NCBI RefSeq assembly: GCF_033568475.1
Contig: NC_133121.1
Location: 129,550,375 to 129,614,374, forward strand
DNA length: 64,000 bases
Reading direction: 5' to 3'
Source: Henckelia pumila
Taxonomy: Eukaryota; Streptophyta; Magnoliopsida; Lamiales; Gesneriaceae
Shown one piece after another: positions 33,088 to 44,720 of this stretch. The notes beneath the pieces are model-generated. The model was not told the origin of the DNA, ran no database searches, and was given only the letters and a program-made list of their open reading frames with translations. The position numbers were made by a program, and so were the translations under genes. How positions within the stretch are numbered: position 1 is the first letter of the stretch; each line of letters opens with the position of its first letter.

Positions 33088-35141
33088 TTAATGTTCATTT
33101 TCACCCTCACCCTTGCCCCTCTCAGCCTCGCCCTCATCCTCCTTTGTTGCCTCTTCGGAAGTGACAGCCAGGGCAAACCTATCCAAGTCGAGGAAGTCTA
33201 AGGGAGCCCCTTCAGGAGGATAGCCAGCCGCCCTGAATTGGTCGGTGCAGCCCTGGAATCCTTTGGCAAGATAGCTGTAGGCTTGGACAGCCACTTCGTC
33301 CATATACTCATCTGACTTCAGGAAGATTTCCTTAAAACCCTCAATTCCTTTGGTCAGCTCAGTCCGGGACGTTTCCAATTCTTGAACGGCTTTGGCGAGC
33401 TGATCCTGTGATCCTTTGAGTTCCCCTTTGAGGACTTCCTTCTGCACTTCAGAGACTCGGAGGTCACTCTGATACTTCATCCTCTCGGCCTGGAAACCCA
33501 TCCTCATCTCCTCCAGCTGAGCTTGGAGATTGGCCACCTTCTTGTCATAAGAGAGGTTAGTGTCCTCCAATTTTTGGGTCAGATCAGCAACATGAGCCTC
33601 GTAACTTTTGGTGTCCTTGATAAGTTGCTTCCGAGCAATAGAAGCTCGGAGGGACACTTCGGCATTCAGAGCGGTAGCCTGGCATAGGAAAAAGAGCAAA
33701 TGTTATGAGCTGAGTATAAAGTACTAAACAAAGTGAATAAAGTATAAGTCACTTTAGCAGAAGCAGTATTGGAGCGTTGTAAGAGCTCAGCCCAACCAAG
33801 GTTCTTTACATAGTCAGCATCGGCTTGAGAAAGCATGTCTCGAAGGACTGAGCCGGCTGTTGGGGTAGGGCCTACCCCCACTATCCGAAGTTCATCATGA
33901 TACATGTCAAAGAAATTGGAGCGGCATCGGACCACGGGGGTTTGGGGCTTCTCCGACCTGAACTGTCGAAGAGGCGCTACCTCGGGAATAGTAGATTTTC
34001 CCGAATCCAGCTCTACTTCTTCGGGGTGGGGGCTGGAGGTAGCACGCCTCTTGGAGCCTTTGGAAAGAAAAGTGGAAGGCTCAGAGACATTAGCAGCAGC
34101 TCGGGAAGAGGCAGCTGTGGGTTTGGCAGAGCTTCCTTCAGCCTTGCTCCCTGGCTGAGCTGTTGTTTTCTTCTTCTCTAGCATTCTTTTCATGGCAGCG
34201 TCCATGACTCTTTTTTTTGTACAAGAAAGAAGGAAGGCCAGTTAAGGAAATAATGATAGTGATACGACTAATAAATTGGAGCAAGGGCGGGGGAAGGGCC
34301 ATACCTAAGTTTCCTCGGACCGAGACATCGGCCGAGCTGAGCCCGTGATGGCAGAGCAGATATTCTGCCAGAAGGGCAGAAGTAGCAAAGCACCTGCCCC
34401 CTATAGCCCTTTGGGCACCAGTAAACAATTCCCCTTGTCGGAAGCCCGGGACGGGAACAGGTAAAAGGGGGAGAGCCTCCCTCCAGACCGAGCATATATC
34501 CCAGTCCTCGGACGGATGGACAAAAAAGAAATTATTCTTCCAGTTCTTGTTTAAACTAGGAGAGCCCTTGAAAAACTTGCAATTGGGACGGCAGAAAAAA
34601 TAAAAAGGGCCCTCCTCAGAACGTTTAGGGAGCAGAAAATTGCAAATGGTGAAACAATTGACCTCAAAACCTAGAGTCCTAAAAAGTACTACAAAACTAC
34701 AAAGAGTTCGGAAAGAATTAGGGGTGAACTGCCCTAAGTGTAGCTCATAGTATCTACTGAGCTGTTGGAACAGGGGGGGAGGGGAAACCTAAGACCTTCC
34801 TCCAACTGATCTACATAAAAAGTATAATATCCCATGGGGGGGTTGTTTGCTCGGTCGTCAAGGTCAGGAATTATGAATTCGTAATCCCCAGGGGCATGGG
34901 ATAGAGCTCTTATTTTGTCCTCATCCGAAGCATCTAACTCGGAAGGGTACAGCTCATACCAGGGTATTGCAGATGCCTTAGGGTCATCACCCAGGGCATC
35001 ATCCTGAGCCGAGGTAGTGGGTTCAGCAGGATCCTTGCCTTTAGGCTCTCTTGCTGGAGCAAGAGCGAGGGAATCAAATTGATCCACCTCACGGAATACT
35101 TCATCTGAGCTCCCAGAGTGAGCTCGGGAAGAAGTGGCCAT
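33088..35141 (-). pseudogene. Antisense gene inside the Tat element (three exons, one frameshift)
   Basis: Runs against gag-pol, between the arrays and the 3' LTR. Exon 1 is 35141-34305, exon 2 34209-33753 and exon 3 33678-33088. Introns are GT-AG, of 95 and 74 nt. Exon 1 starts MATSSRAHSGSSDE. From about 34830 it resembles the plant domain that Pfam calls putative gypsy-type transposon (PF04195, from memory), with FPLPP, then in a shifted frame FQQLSRYYELHLGQFTP, NCKFFKGSPSLNKNWK and FFFVHPSEDWDIC. The shift is in a C run near 34770-34780. Exon 2 is Ser/Ala/Lys-rich. Exon 3 is a long coiled coil (LTQKLEDTNLSYDKKVANLQ) ending in an acidic Glu/Lys tail. Antisense frames are known in Tat-branch elements; their function is not. 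Confidence 0.75.
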
Positions 35142-35288
35142 GGAAGGTTTTACTTACTTAGGAAGCTCGGAATCCTGGGGAGGGGAAGAAATCTGAAGCA
35201 ACAAGACAGCTCAGAAAAGGAAATAGAGGAGAGAAAATCGGAGAACGAGAATCAGAGAAGGATAAAATGAAATTTTGACAGTGGGGGG

Positions 35289-35297
35289 CTATTTATA
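35289..35297 (-). promoter_or_regulatory. TATA box of the antisense gene
   Basis: TATAAATAG on the minus strand, about 150 bp before the antisense start codon at 35141. This fits a start of transcription near 35265 and a short leader. Confidence 0.6.
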
Positions 35298-35509
35298 GAA
35301 AGCACGGAGGAATCAGGATCGTTGATTTTGGGACAGATGGATGGCTCAGATTCTCTGGAATTTGAAAAGTTACCGTTGGGATGTCAGAACAAAGTACGTC
35401 TTGTCAGAATGACAGCTGAGCATCAGTCGTACACCTCAGTTCGGCATTTTCTTAGGGTCATCTCAGAACAAAAACAACGAATTTCGAGTCTTTGACCTCA
35501 GTTCGACTT

Positions 35510-35524
35510 TCAAGGGGGGACTTG
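35510..35524 (+). other. Polypurine tract of the Tat element
   Basis: CAAGGGGGGACTTG directly before the 3' LTR, the usual second-strand priming site. Confidence 0.85.
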
Positions 35525-36231
35525 TGATACCCCGGGAGGCGATTAGCTCAGCTCATCGATGACCCTAAGCTCTAAAGACTATTATTTGACAAGCTACGAT
35601 AGAGATAGGGAGTTCAGCCTCGGTAGCTCGGGAGGTTGGGACCTAAGCCAAGCCCCTTGCTGTAATTCCCAGCTCGGGTTGGGAGCTAGGCCAAGCTTTC
35701 CCACCATAATTCCCAGCTCGGGTCGGGAGCTCAGCTCGGGAGCTCGGCTAAGCTTCCCCACCATAATTCCCGGCTCGGGTCGGGAGCTCAGCTAGGGAGC
35801 TCAGCTCGGGAGCTCGGCTAGGCTCTCTCGCCATAATTCCCAGATCAATTCGGAAATTTGGGAGCTCAGCTCAGCCCTGAGGGGATTAGGAAGTGAGCTT
35901 GGTAGATTTGTTCGGCAACCTTGGTGAGCTAGCTAGGATGTTAGGATCAGTGTTTAAGGTAAGATTCGGGCGAGATCTCAGCCTAAATATTTGGGATTGT
36001 GATCCCGGGATTCTCGGGTTCTTGATAAGGAAGGTAGGCGTTAAATACGAAGCTCTCTCCTATAAATACCAGGTTCACTTTCATTATTTGGATCCTAATT
36101 CTTCACTCATGTGCACACACTACTCTCTATTTTTCGCTATCCTAGCATCTGACTTGAGCGTCGGAGGGGATACGCCGGAACACCTTCCGGCCTCCCCGTC
36201 TTGTTCGTGATCACATTATTGAGGTATATCA
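35525..36231 (+). mobile_element. 3' LTR of the Tat element
   Basis: 707 bp, starting TGATACCCCGGG and ending GGTATATCA. TATA box at 36061-36068. It shares the AGCTCGGGTCGGGAGCTC words of the 5' LTR but has deletions relative to it. It ends about 500 bp beyond the 3' end of PEX11, which is transcribed toward it. Confidence 0.92.
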
Positions 36232-36732
36232 GTACCCAAAACCGTTGTTGAAGAACAATGTATACCCAAGATTCTATGCATTTTCTTGACAACAACTTAT
36301 TAACTAACAAAAATAGCTTGCATACAGGTTTTCACTTGTTCTCTTTAAGCCAGTGCAACTTGATCTTCCAATATGCTGGCATTTTATCTGCCAGTTTCGA
36401 TATACTTTGCATAATCTACTCCGATGACCGCAAATTCGCCTCCTTTATTATGCACACGGATGAATTATCACATAAATATTTGCATTGCTAAGTAATAAGT
36501 GTGTTGTAATGCATGGTTTTGTGCTTCAGACCATCAACAATGACAGCATTGGAGGTCCTAACTTTCGACTTATACCCAAGTACTCCCCAGCAAATGGCAG
36601 AAGTTGACATTTAGCATTCCATTATACATATGATTATTTTGTCTACTGACAGAGTTAAGCCATCCTTCTTCAGGTTGTCTTCGCCTTCGGTGGCGATGGA
36701 AGCAACTGCCCAGTACCATGAAAAGGGTCTCG

Positions 36733-38122
36733 TCAGAAAATTTGATGAGAAAGTGGAGCCTGAGAATGATTATGAAGAGCATGGAAAGGACGGGCAAATA
36801 CCTGATAGCAGGAGATGAGAGAGCTCGCGAATCCAACAGCACCTGAGACGCGAGGGGTGACTTTCTTGGGTGCCAGTTGAAGCAAGCCCACTGCAACCAC
36901 TATATCCAGGGCTGCTTTAACAAAGGCTAGAGATCTCTCGTTCGACTCTTGAGCCTTGCTTTTATACTGCTCGTTCTGCAACGAAGATGCGTAAAAAGAA
37001 GAAACGTCACAGAAAATAAGATAGATCGCCAGATTATTAGAAGTTGTTACAGAACAGCAGTGAGGCCATGGGACAGAAAAGAGAATCAAATCTAAATGAC
37101 TTGCGTGTTAAATATAAATAAAGGCTATATTGGACATGTAACAATAGCTAACCTTATATTTGTTAGTATTTTTCAGTTCCTTCTCTAGCTTCTTCATTGA
37201 TATTGAAAGCCTTCCAATTTCACCAATCTGGAGCAATAAGCACACCATATAAATTCATGTATCTAAAAACAGGACGACGCGGTTGTGAAAGTGAAACTAC
37301 CGTACTAAAGGAGGAAAGTCGCCATCATAAATACCTCAACCAAAGTGCTGCAGATAGAAGAACCCAACCAACAAAAAAGAGAGATCCTTCCGATTAGCTC
37401 AGTACGTTCTTTGTTCTGCGTGCCAAAAATATCTGATGGTTACTTAACGAAAACATTCGCAAGAATGTACACCAAATGACGGATAAACCATACCTTGTAA
37501 ATACCTGACCTGCCGAGCCACACAAATTGATCCAGAAACAGGAAAGTTGATAGAAGGGCATTTTTCGACTGGAATGGAAACCAAGAAGAAGGTGAAGACA
37601 AAGATAAAATAAAACTACGGATTGAGCAGAAAACCATAGTTTAAAGAGTAAAAATACCTTTCCCAACAAAATCAAAGGAATTGGAGTTCCTGGAGCACTT
37701 GGACTAATGAGAACATGGAGATCATTGATGAACTATAAAAAATAGGGAGAGAAACTTGGTCAAGACCATAGACATTATATGTTAGAGTTTGCTTCCTAGA
37801 CATGATCGATATTCTGAACTAACATGAATAATCAGAAAAATTTAAACTACAGCTAATGAGCTAAAGAAGCAGAACCAAAAACACAGTAAAAAAGTTACTG
37901 CTCCTTAGAAAACCTATTTTTAATGCTGACCTTGAACAAACGGAAAACTTTTCGAGCCAAGCTGACTGATTTCTCAACATTTTGTGCAGTTCCCGGCTCC
38001 CCATTAGCCAAGAACCTCGAACCATACTGTATTGACCTGCATATCTTATCCCTGGTTTCAGCTTTGTTCAGATACAAAACAGCAAGAGCAAGTTCTGCTC
38101 TGGTGACATCCAATGAACTCAT
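36733..38122 (-). CDS. PEX11: Peroxin-11 (PEX11 C/D/E type), peroxisome division protein
   Basis: Peroxisomal membrane protein that tubulates and elongates peroxisomes before fission. Minus-strand exons are 38122-37931, 37732-37658, 37568-37494, 37415-37335, 37227-37153 and 36975 onward. It starts MSSLDVTRAELALAVLYLNK, then YGSRFLANGEPGTAQNV, SLARKVFRLFK, LFLDQFVWLGRSGIYK and SNERSLAFVKAALDIVVAVG, with the final membrane part QLAPKKVTPRVSGA and SLISCYQ. Introns are short and GT-AG. Up to CYQ it has 224 codons; family members are about 235 aa. A good donor lies at 36800-36801 right after CYQ, but I could not find a convincing last small exon. Reading through adds 22 unrelated residues and stops at 36733. 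The 3' end is therefore uncertain; a Tat element inserted just downstream. Confidence 0.9.
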
Positions 38123-39939
38123 ATTTTATCTCGATGAACCTAAAAGATCCAGCTCCCAACTCAATTAATATGCATCAGGCAGCACCTTGCCAAAAAAATT
38201 CTTAGAATAGGGCAATATCAGAGACTGGAATGACATTACATAAGCAGTAAAACAATTTCACACTAATGAAAATTATTTTTTTAAAAAAAAAAGAAAGCTC
38301 GATGAATCGCGGGTATGAGACAAACTACTGGAACCTGTCTTCACAGCAATTATTTGGACATTCAAAGATTATTCATTGCCACAACAATCACTAAATAAAG
38401 AATCCCTGTTCTAGATTATCCAATATTTTATCGAAGTATATATCATCCACAAAATCTCGTCTAAATGCTAAAATCATTTCTGTCTTTCCATTTTCCGCTT
38501 TCAATTTTTAAAACAAGTATCATCAAAATAAAGGAAAAACGATTGCTAATCCCAATATATAGTCAACAATATAAGAGGTCAAATACAGGGAAGAAAAGAC
38601 AATCCTTCAGTACTCTGAGCAGAAGTGTTGGAGGCAGAATTTGAAGTATTATAACAATTTAATACAAACATTCAAAAAGAAAAAACCATTTTTACCTTCT
38701 TCTGACGTTTTTCTTAGTGAAATAATAAACTGCATGTGCACTAAATAAACTAACTGGAAAATGGCAATTCGAAAACGTTTTCAGCAAAAGGAAATTTGGA
38801 TTCGCCAACTCAACTCTTCCATGAGCTACTCCATCAAACTTGATTCAACAGTATATCAACCAATTATGCAAAATACCAAAAACAAACCAAAAAGAAAGAA
38901 AGAAAGAAAGCTCAAACACCACAAACATTCGTGCAAGCATGTTTTTTCTACATATCAGAAGCCAAATACAAGCAAATTTATCTATAGCCAAAGAGAAAAA
39001 GATTCAAGCTTTAAATAAAAAACTATACGTACAAAATCAGATTATATATAAACAGTTGAGAGGCAGTCATTACCGGACCTGCGACGAGCCCTTTTGTCTG
39101 GAAATTCAAAATATTTTTTCTGGAAAGTTTGTATTATTGTAAGAGCAGTGTACCATATTATCGCGGTGATAGATTAGATACAGGCCGAGTAGATAAAAGG
39201 CGTGTTTGGTCCTCTGTTTTTTCAATTTTTTTTCTCAATTTCATATATTTAAAAAAACAACAAAAAGTACAAATTAATTCAGAATTATCAACAAAACATG
39301 GAGGGTTCGGTTGCAGATAGGATTCGAAGGCGTCAATTTGGAGGCATGCACATTATCGATAATTCCAGTCGAAAAAATGTTTTTACAAACCCAATCTCCT
39401 TCAATAAAATGTTATCAAGCATTTTATTATTTTTTCTTATCCTTGTCCAAAATGATTTTAAAAAGTCTCCTCATACGACAATTGTTATTCTTTTTTCATT
39501 AGTTAACCAATGAAATTTTGATATAATACATATTAATAGACAAATAGCTTTGCGTATGAAGAAATAAACTTTTTTAAGTACATAAGAGGTTCAATGAAAT
39601 CACAAGAGGTTTTTAACTCTCATTTTTTTATGCATTCCACAAAGGCAAAATACACAAGTCGAGAGTTTTGTCTCGTCAAACTCGACTCAAAATAAATAAT
39701 TCATGGAACAACAAGTCATTTTCCCGGCCATAGTAAAACTGGAACAGATAACAGCACCACCACAGGAGAAATTTTGCCTAAATCCAACTGATTCATGAAC
39801 TTCAGACACAAGGGCAACAATTCAATTCAAAAAACCATACTACAGAACAAACACATTCTCAGATACCGGCTACGTACTACATTACATTCAACCAGAATAA
39901 CGTCCACTTTCACATAAAGAAAATTCAGCTGAAGTTTCG
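38123..39939. other. Intergenic DNA between PEX11 and the RS31-like gene
   Basis: Should hold the PEX11 promoter and 5' UTR (transcribed to the left) and the 3' UTR of the RS31-like gene (to the right of about 39,700). No other gene is recognised. Short open frames here show no known pattern. Confidence 0.55.
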
Positions 39940-42437
39940 TCATTCTTGAGATGGAGATCTTTCACCAGGCGAGCGGCTGAATGATCAATGAAGAACAAAG
40001 GTATTATCGTTGATCAGCATCGAGATTATGATAACAGTAAATCCAATGTTCAAACAAGAAAGAAAGGGAAACACTTACCTTCGGTATTTGTCCTTGGCGG
40101 GGCTTTCTCCCCTGTCAGGACTCTCCCTTCGTCCAGATCTGGGATTTGGAACCGATCCATGCCCGTAATCAGGGCTATCTCTGTCCCTGCGATAGTCATT
40201 TGGGGAATGTCCCCGACCAGAGTTTCTCCTATCAGGGGACATATCTCGACCTCTTCTATCAGGGCTGTATCCATTTCTCTTGTCGTCGTCATCTCGAATG
40301 GCATACTCGACAGAAATTACTCGATCCATGAATTTACTGCAACAAAATCGGATAATCAAAAGTGAGGAGAATGTCAAGCACAAAGTTTTTGGGTATATTC
40401 CCCGGTACGACAGCAAACATACTGCTTCATGACGTGAAATGCAATAATAATTTAAGCACGTGAAAATCGCAACGATGAATGCCATCATCAACAAAAGCAT
40501 GTAGAGGACGTGAGTATTGGGATTTTAATGTTTCTTTCCACAGCACCATCAAAGCTAGTTTTTCTCCCTAACATTTCAAACATCGTGTAAAGGGAAACTA
40601 ATAGGTTATATGACTGCAAGACACGTATTTGCAGAGGAACGCAAGTATTAAGAGAAACTGCAGCAGACACCAACCCCACATGAAATTAAACCTAGACCCA
40701 CGGAAATGCAATTTGGTATCAAGCTACTAGCATAATCAACAAAATTCGTTTCACACACAAACCACATATGAGTAGCTACTAGTGCTCGTGTGGCATCTTC
40801 CATCGAGTCATAATGCACAAATGCGAAATTCCTTCTGATTCTGACATTCGATACCCTTCCATATGGTTCGAAATGCTTTTCGAGATCACTTGTCCTGGTA
40901 TGGATGGGATCAAAGTTGATGACAAACAAAGTTTTTGAAGGTCTTCCGTTGGGTGGGGGTTTTCTTGAGCTATCAGACATCCTGCCACCTCGTTCTTGCT
41001 ACAGTTCAAACTCAATAAAGTCATTATGGTAATGAATAGATCAAAACCTAAACTTTATCAGATGTTATTCCAATTGATTTATAGGGTACATCATCACAAC
41101 CTCAAGGGACGTCCTAATACCTTAGTCCACTCAACGCGAAGGCGGCGTCCTTTTCTACCAAACTCTATCCTGTCAAGTTTTCGCACTGCATCCTCTGCAT
41201 CTCGCTCATCTTCCATATAGACAAAAGCAAAACCTAGAAAGTCAAAAGAAAGTAAAAAGAGAGAAGGGAAGTGTAAAGCTATACCAGAAAACTTCAATAG
41301 GCAGAGAAAAAAAGTGCATTCATCGAAATGTGACGGTAACATGCCTCCAGTTGGAGACACTTAATTACCACACACTGTAACTAAACAAATTTTACCACCC
41401 AAAACCCCTGCAAATGAGAGAAAGAAAGAGAGGGGGAAATCTTTATGAAGAAAACACAACACCTGCCACAGGATCCGGAATGAACATGAAATCTATGTTG
41501 AAACATGTCGGAAACTGAAGAGTGCAAATTCATGAGGAATGCAAAAGGCAAGGGTCTCAGGAAAGTGTGTGATGGTATGACAATGGCAGATCATATTGGT
41601 TCTTTCGAACAAATACAATAACATGTATCTTGGGCACAAGCCAGAAAATAAACGGAGAGAACCATCCATCCAGGAAGATCATGGAATATCCAAACAATCC
41701 TGCATCAAAGAAACTATTGAGCTTTGGGCTTCACTACAGAAAATATGCCCTTTTAGGAAAAAAAAAAACACATTAAATATTCAGATAATAATAATTATTT
41801 TAAAAAATATGTTTATCCTTTTCCTCAGAATAGGGATTTCTTCAAAGACGAGGAATTTTATCAACAAAAACTGTCCAGCCACCAAAAAGCAAGGGTTTAG
41901 CAGGCATCAAATGTTTTCCTTTCTCATCCAGCCTCTTGTATGCCCATTCAAAGGGTCCTAAAGGGTTAGGATGAAGCAATCGATTTCAATCATCAGCGGG
42001 AAGTGTACAATACCAACGTATACCAAAAAAAATCCATCCAATAATCATCATCATCCATAATTCTTGCTACATGAATTCCGTTCCGTGTCATGGAAAATCT
42101 TCTCAACAAGAGTCAAAACAGAAAATGAATGACACTTTCAGATTTGCTAATATCACTAAACGAATCGGCACGGCCAGAACGATTTGCACCCGCAATTTTT
42201 TCACCTGTTAAGTTCCAGTGGTGCCGACCACCAAGAACAGCTGCAGACTGAGTTGGAGAAGCAAACAGTCTGTTTTTTAATTTTAATTGCATATTCCTGA
42301 TATATTTGGGTAAAACTAAATGCAAACTCACCAGATTTCATATCCACCCGGTCAACCCTCCCATATTTTCTGAAAAGGCGTTCAACATCAGACTGGTGAG
42401 CATCAAACTCCAGATTTCCACAAAATATGCCCCTCAT
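39940..42437 (-). CDS. RS31-like serine/arginine-rich splicing factor (two RRMs)
   Basis: Plant-specific RS-subfamily SR protein, which acts in nuclear pre-mRNA splicing and splice-site choice. Coding exons 42437-42332, 41233-41121, 40998-40763, 40336-40079 and 39976-39940 total 750 nt (249 aa, family about 250-265). RRM1 (residues 1-70) has [27 protein letters not shown] and [23 protein letters not shown]2 (about 90-165) has [31 protein letters not shown] and [13 protein letters not shown] short RS tail follows ([17 protein letters not shown], ending [11 protein letters not shown]). The first coding intron is about 1.1 kb and the third intron about 430 bp, both long for this locus. An intron also splits the 5' UTR: donor near 42,990 after CTCCCAAG, and acceptor just before the start codon. 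Confidence 0.94.
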
Positions 42438-43036
42438 TATCCTGAGAGCTTCTGAAAAAAGTTAAGATCTTTTCACCATAAGTTCGAACGATAAATAACA
42501 GTTGTTCCGAAAAAGGGGAAAGAAAAACTTTATCTTGATGCATCAAGAGAAATTCAATTCATCAATTCACATTCCTTCACTTTCCGAACTATTAGAGAGA
42601 GGGAAGCAAAATATCCAATCAACAAGCCCGCAGCGTTAAAATTCGAAAAACTTCTTGTGCAAGTGAATTTGTAATCACCATCCCACCAAATGCCAGTCTC
42701 GAGTTCAAGCAACAAGAAACCCAACCCCCAACCCACCACCCCCAAAACGAAAAAAACTCATAGAACATGAATGATTATTTTTTTTCAAAAAAGGTTCTTA
42801 AAAAAATCAAGTGCTAGAATCAATCAAAAGTGTGTTAACAAAATTCTCCTCCACGAAGGGCAAAACATAATTCGTTTAACAACCTGAGATCGGCACACTT
42901 GCCGACAATTCAAAAGATTTTCAACAAAAAGATCTGAACTTCCAACTGAAATAATCCGAAAATACAAAGAAAATGGTTGCTGTAAGTACGCACCTTGGGA
43001 GCTTTCTGCAACAGTTCCAATTGGTCGCGCCGCCCG

Positions 43037-43045
43037 AAACCCTAG
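43037..43045 (+). promoter_or_regulatory. Telo-box in the RS31-like 5' region
   Basis: AAACCCTAG, the telo-box motif found near transcription starts of plant genes for translation and RNA processing. It lies some 600 bp upstream of the start codon, in or just before the first 5' UTR exon. Confidence 0.5.
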
Positions 43046-43129
43046 GGTCAATGAGTGCAGATTGCGGGAATACCATTGGGTTTAAACGACAGCGTTTGGT
43101 ACTCAATTGGGTCAGCCCAAATCACGTTG

Positions 43130-44665
43130 AATTGTCGGGTCCTGCAATGGGTTGGGCTATATTTTTTGGGTTAAGAACAACCCTTAAACAAGTTTTTTTC
43201 TTCTTCTTTTATTTAAATAGATTCCTTCTTAGATTATTAGACATCGGTATTCCAGATTTGACTCCACACAATTCTTTTTAAAAAGCAAAAAAATTGACTC
43301 CAAACTAAAATATTTTGAGTTTGAATTTATTTTAAATTTATTGGATTCGACTGGAGCTTAGATATTATGCGTTCATAAAAAATTTTGGATTATTACGCAA
43401 ATTTATTGGGCGTAAACGAACCAATACAAAAAAGTAAGATTCGAACTAATTATATTCGAGTTGATTCAAAATATTTGATCTATTGACGAGTTATTCGAAC
43501 TATTGTTCGGACATTAAATTTCGAGGACTATGGTTTCGAAAATTAAACTATAGTAATAAATTAAGTGCGCGGGGAGCTCATGAATTATCGAACAAAAAAA
43601 TTGTAGCTTGAGTCTAGTTCGAAAAAGAGTTTAAACATGTTCTAGTTAGGCTTGAATTCGAAAACTTCAACTACGAATAAATATCAATTCGAAAAGTTCG
43701 TAAATCGACTCGATTCATTTATCACTCTACTCATATATGTAATATTATATTAAATTATTTACTCATATAGTATGTTTGCAATGCATTAAGTCCATGTCAT
43801 TAATTGTTACATTTATAGTTGATGGATTATAATTTTATATAAAAACAAAAATAAAAAATGATTTATAGGATTAAATGATCGGTGGCTCGAAAAGTGGTAT
43901 TTGGTTGCAAGCCATTGGATGGAACAATAATGAAAGCTTTATCCCACCATATTGGTAGGTGGTGAACTAGTGATGACGCTTTGTACAGTATTGAAATTTT
44001 GTTTTGTAATAATGTATGCTTCTTTAACATAAAACACACGTCGATTCATTGACTATCATTTAAAAACAAAAACAAGCGCACACACAACACAACATACCAA
44101 AAATTTTGTTTAATTATTTCCATTGATGTGTTTATTGGATAAAACTTTGAACTAACTCAATAATATGCATACTATATTATCGAGGAAAATCGTATTAAAC
44201 AAATTTCGTGTGATACGTTTGCCCGAAAAAATATTAATTGGAGAATCGGTCTCATGATCATGGAACAAATTATATTCACATATTCTACCAACACTCGTCA
44301 ATATCTCGTTTTATGTATCCTATTTAATTTAACACGAGACAGCTTAAAAGGCAGCTCAAAAATTTACAGCTTTACAGGAAGTCCCTGAGCTTTTATTTAC
44401 ATGGCCGTCTGAGATATCACAAGGATTTTATTTTATTTTATATCTAAATAACTTTTGTCTCCTGTTGAATAAGTGATATAAATAATATTTGAGAAACTGA
44501 AAATTAAATTAATGTGAAAATTATTCATAAATCATATTGGATTTTTTTTTAATACTGATTAATTTTTAGAACTTGATAACTAAGGCTTGAGGCTATAAAT
44601 AGTGCTTATAATAATTTAGATACGTGACTAGTTAGTTTTTGCAACAAAATAAATTAATGACTAAC

Positions 44666-44720
<55 letters not shown>

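Larger units (their letters stand above)
24082..36231 (+). mobile_element. Tat-lineage Ty3/gypsy LTR retrotransposon, about 12.15 kb
   Basis: LTRs at 24082-24874 and 35525-36231, a primer binding site (TGGCGCCGTCCGTGGGA, 24877-24893) directly after the 5' LTR, and a polypurine tract (CAAGGGGGGACTTG) directly before the 3' LTR. Gag and pol lie on the plus strand, with a second, archaeal-type RNase H after the normal one, which marks the Tat/Ogre branch. Between integrase and the 3' LTR are three tandem arrays and an antisense gene. Coding is broken by stops at 25647, 25722 and 27486, by frameshifts near 27600 and 29357, and by an inserted MITE. Confidence 0.94.

Noticed and set aside
35535-35580. 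tRNA-like words (GATTAGCTCAGCTC) in the Tat LTR
   Set aside because: No cloverleaf, no B box at the right distance, and the words belong to the AGCTC-rich LTR pattern.
38761-39513. Several open frames of 60-100 codons
   Set aside because: Lys/Asn-rich translations of AT-rich DNA without motif, overlapping one another in different frames.
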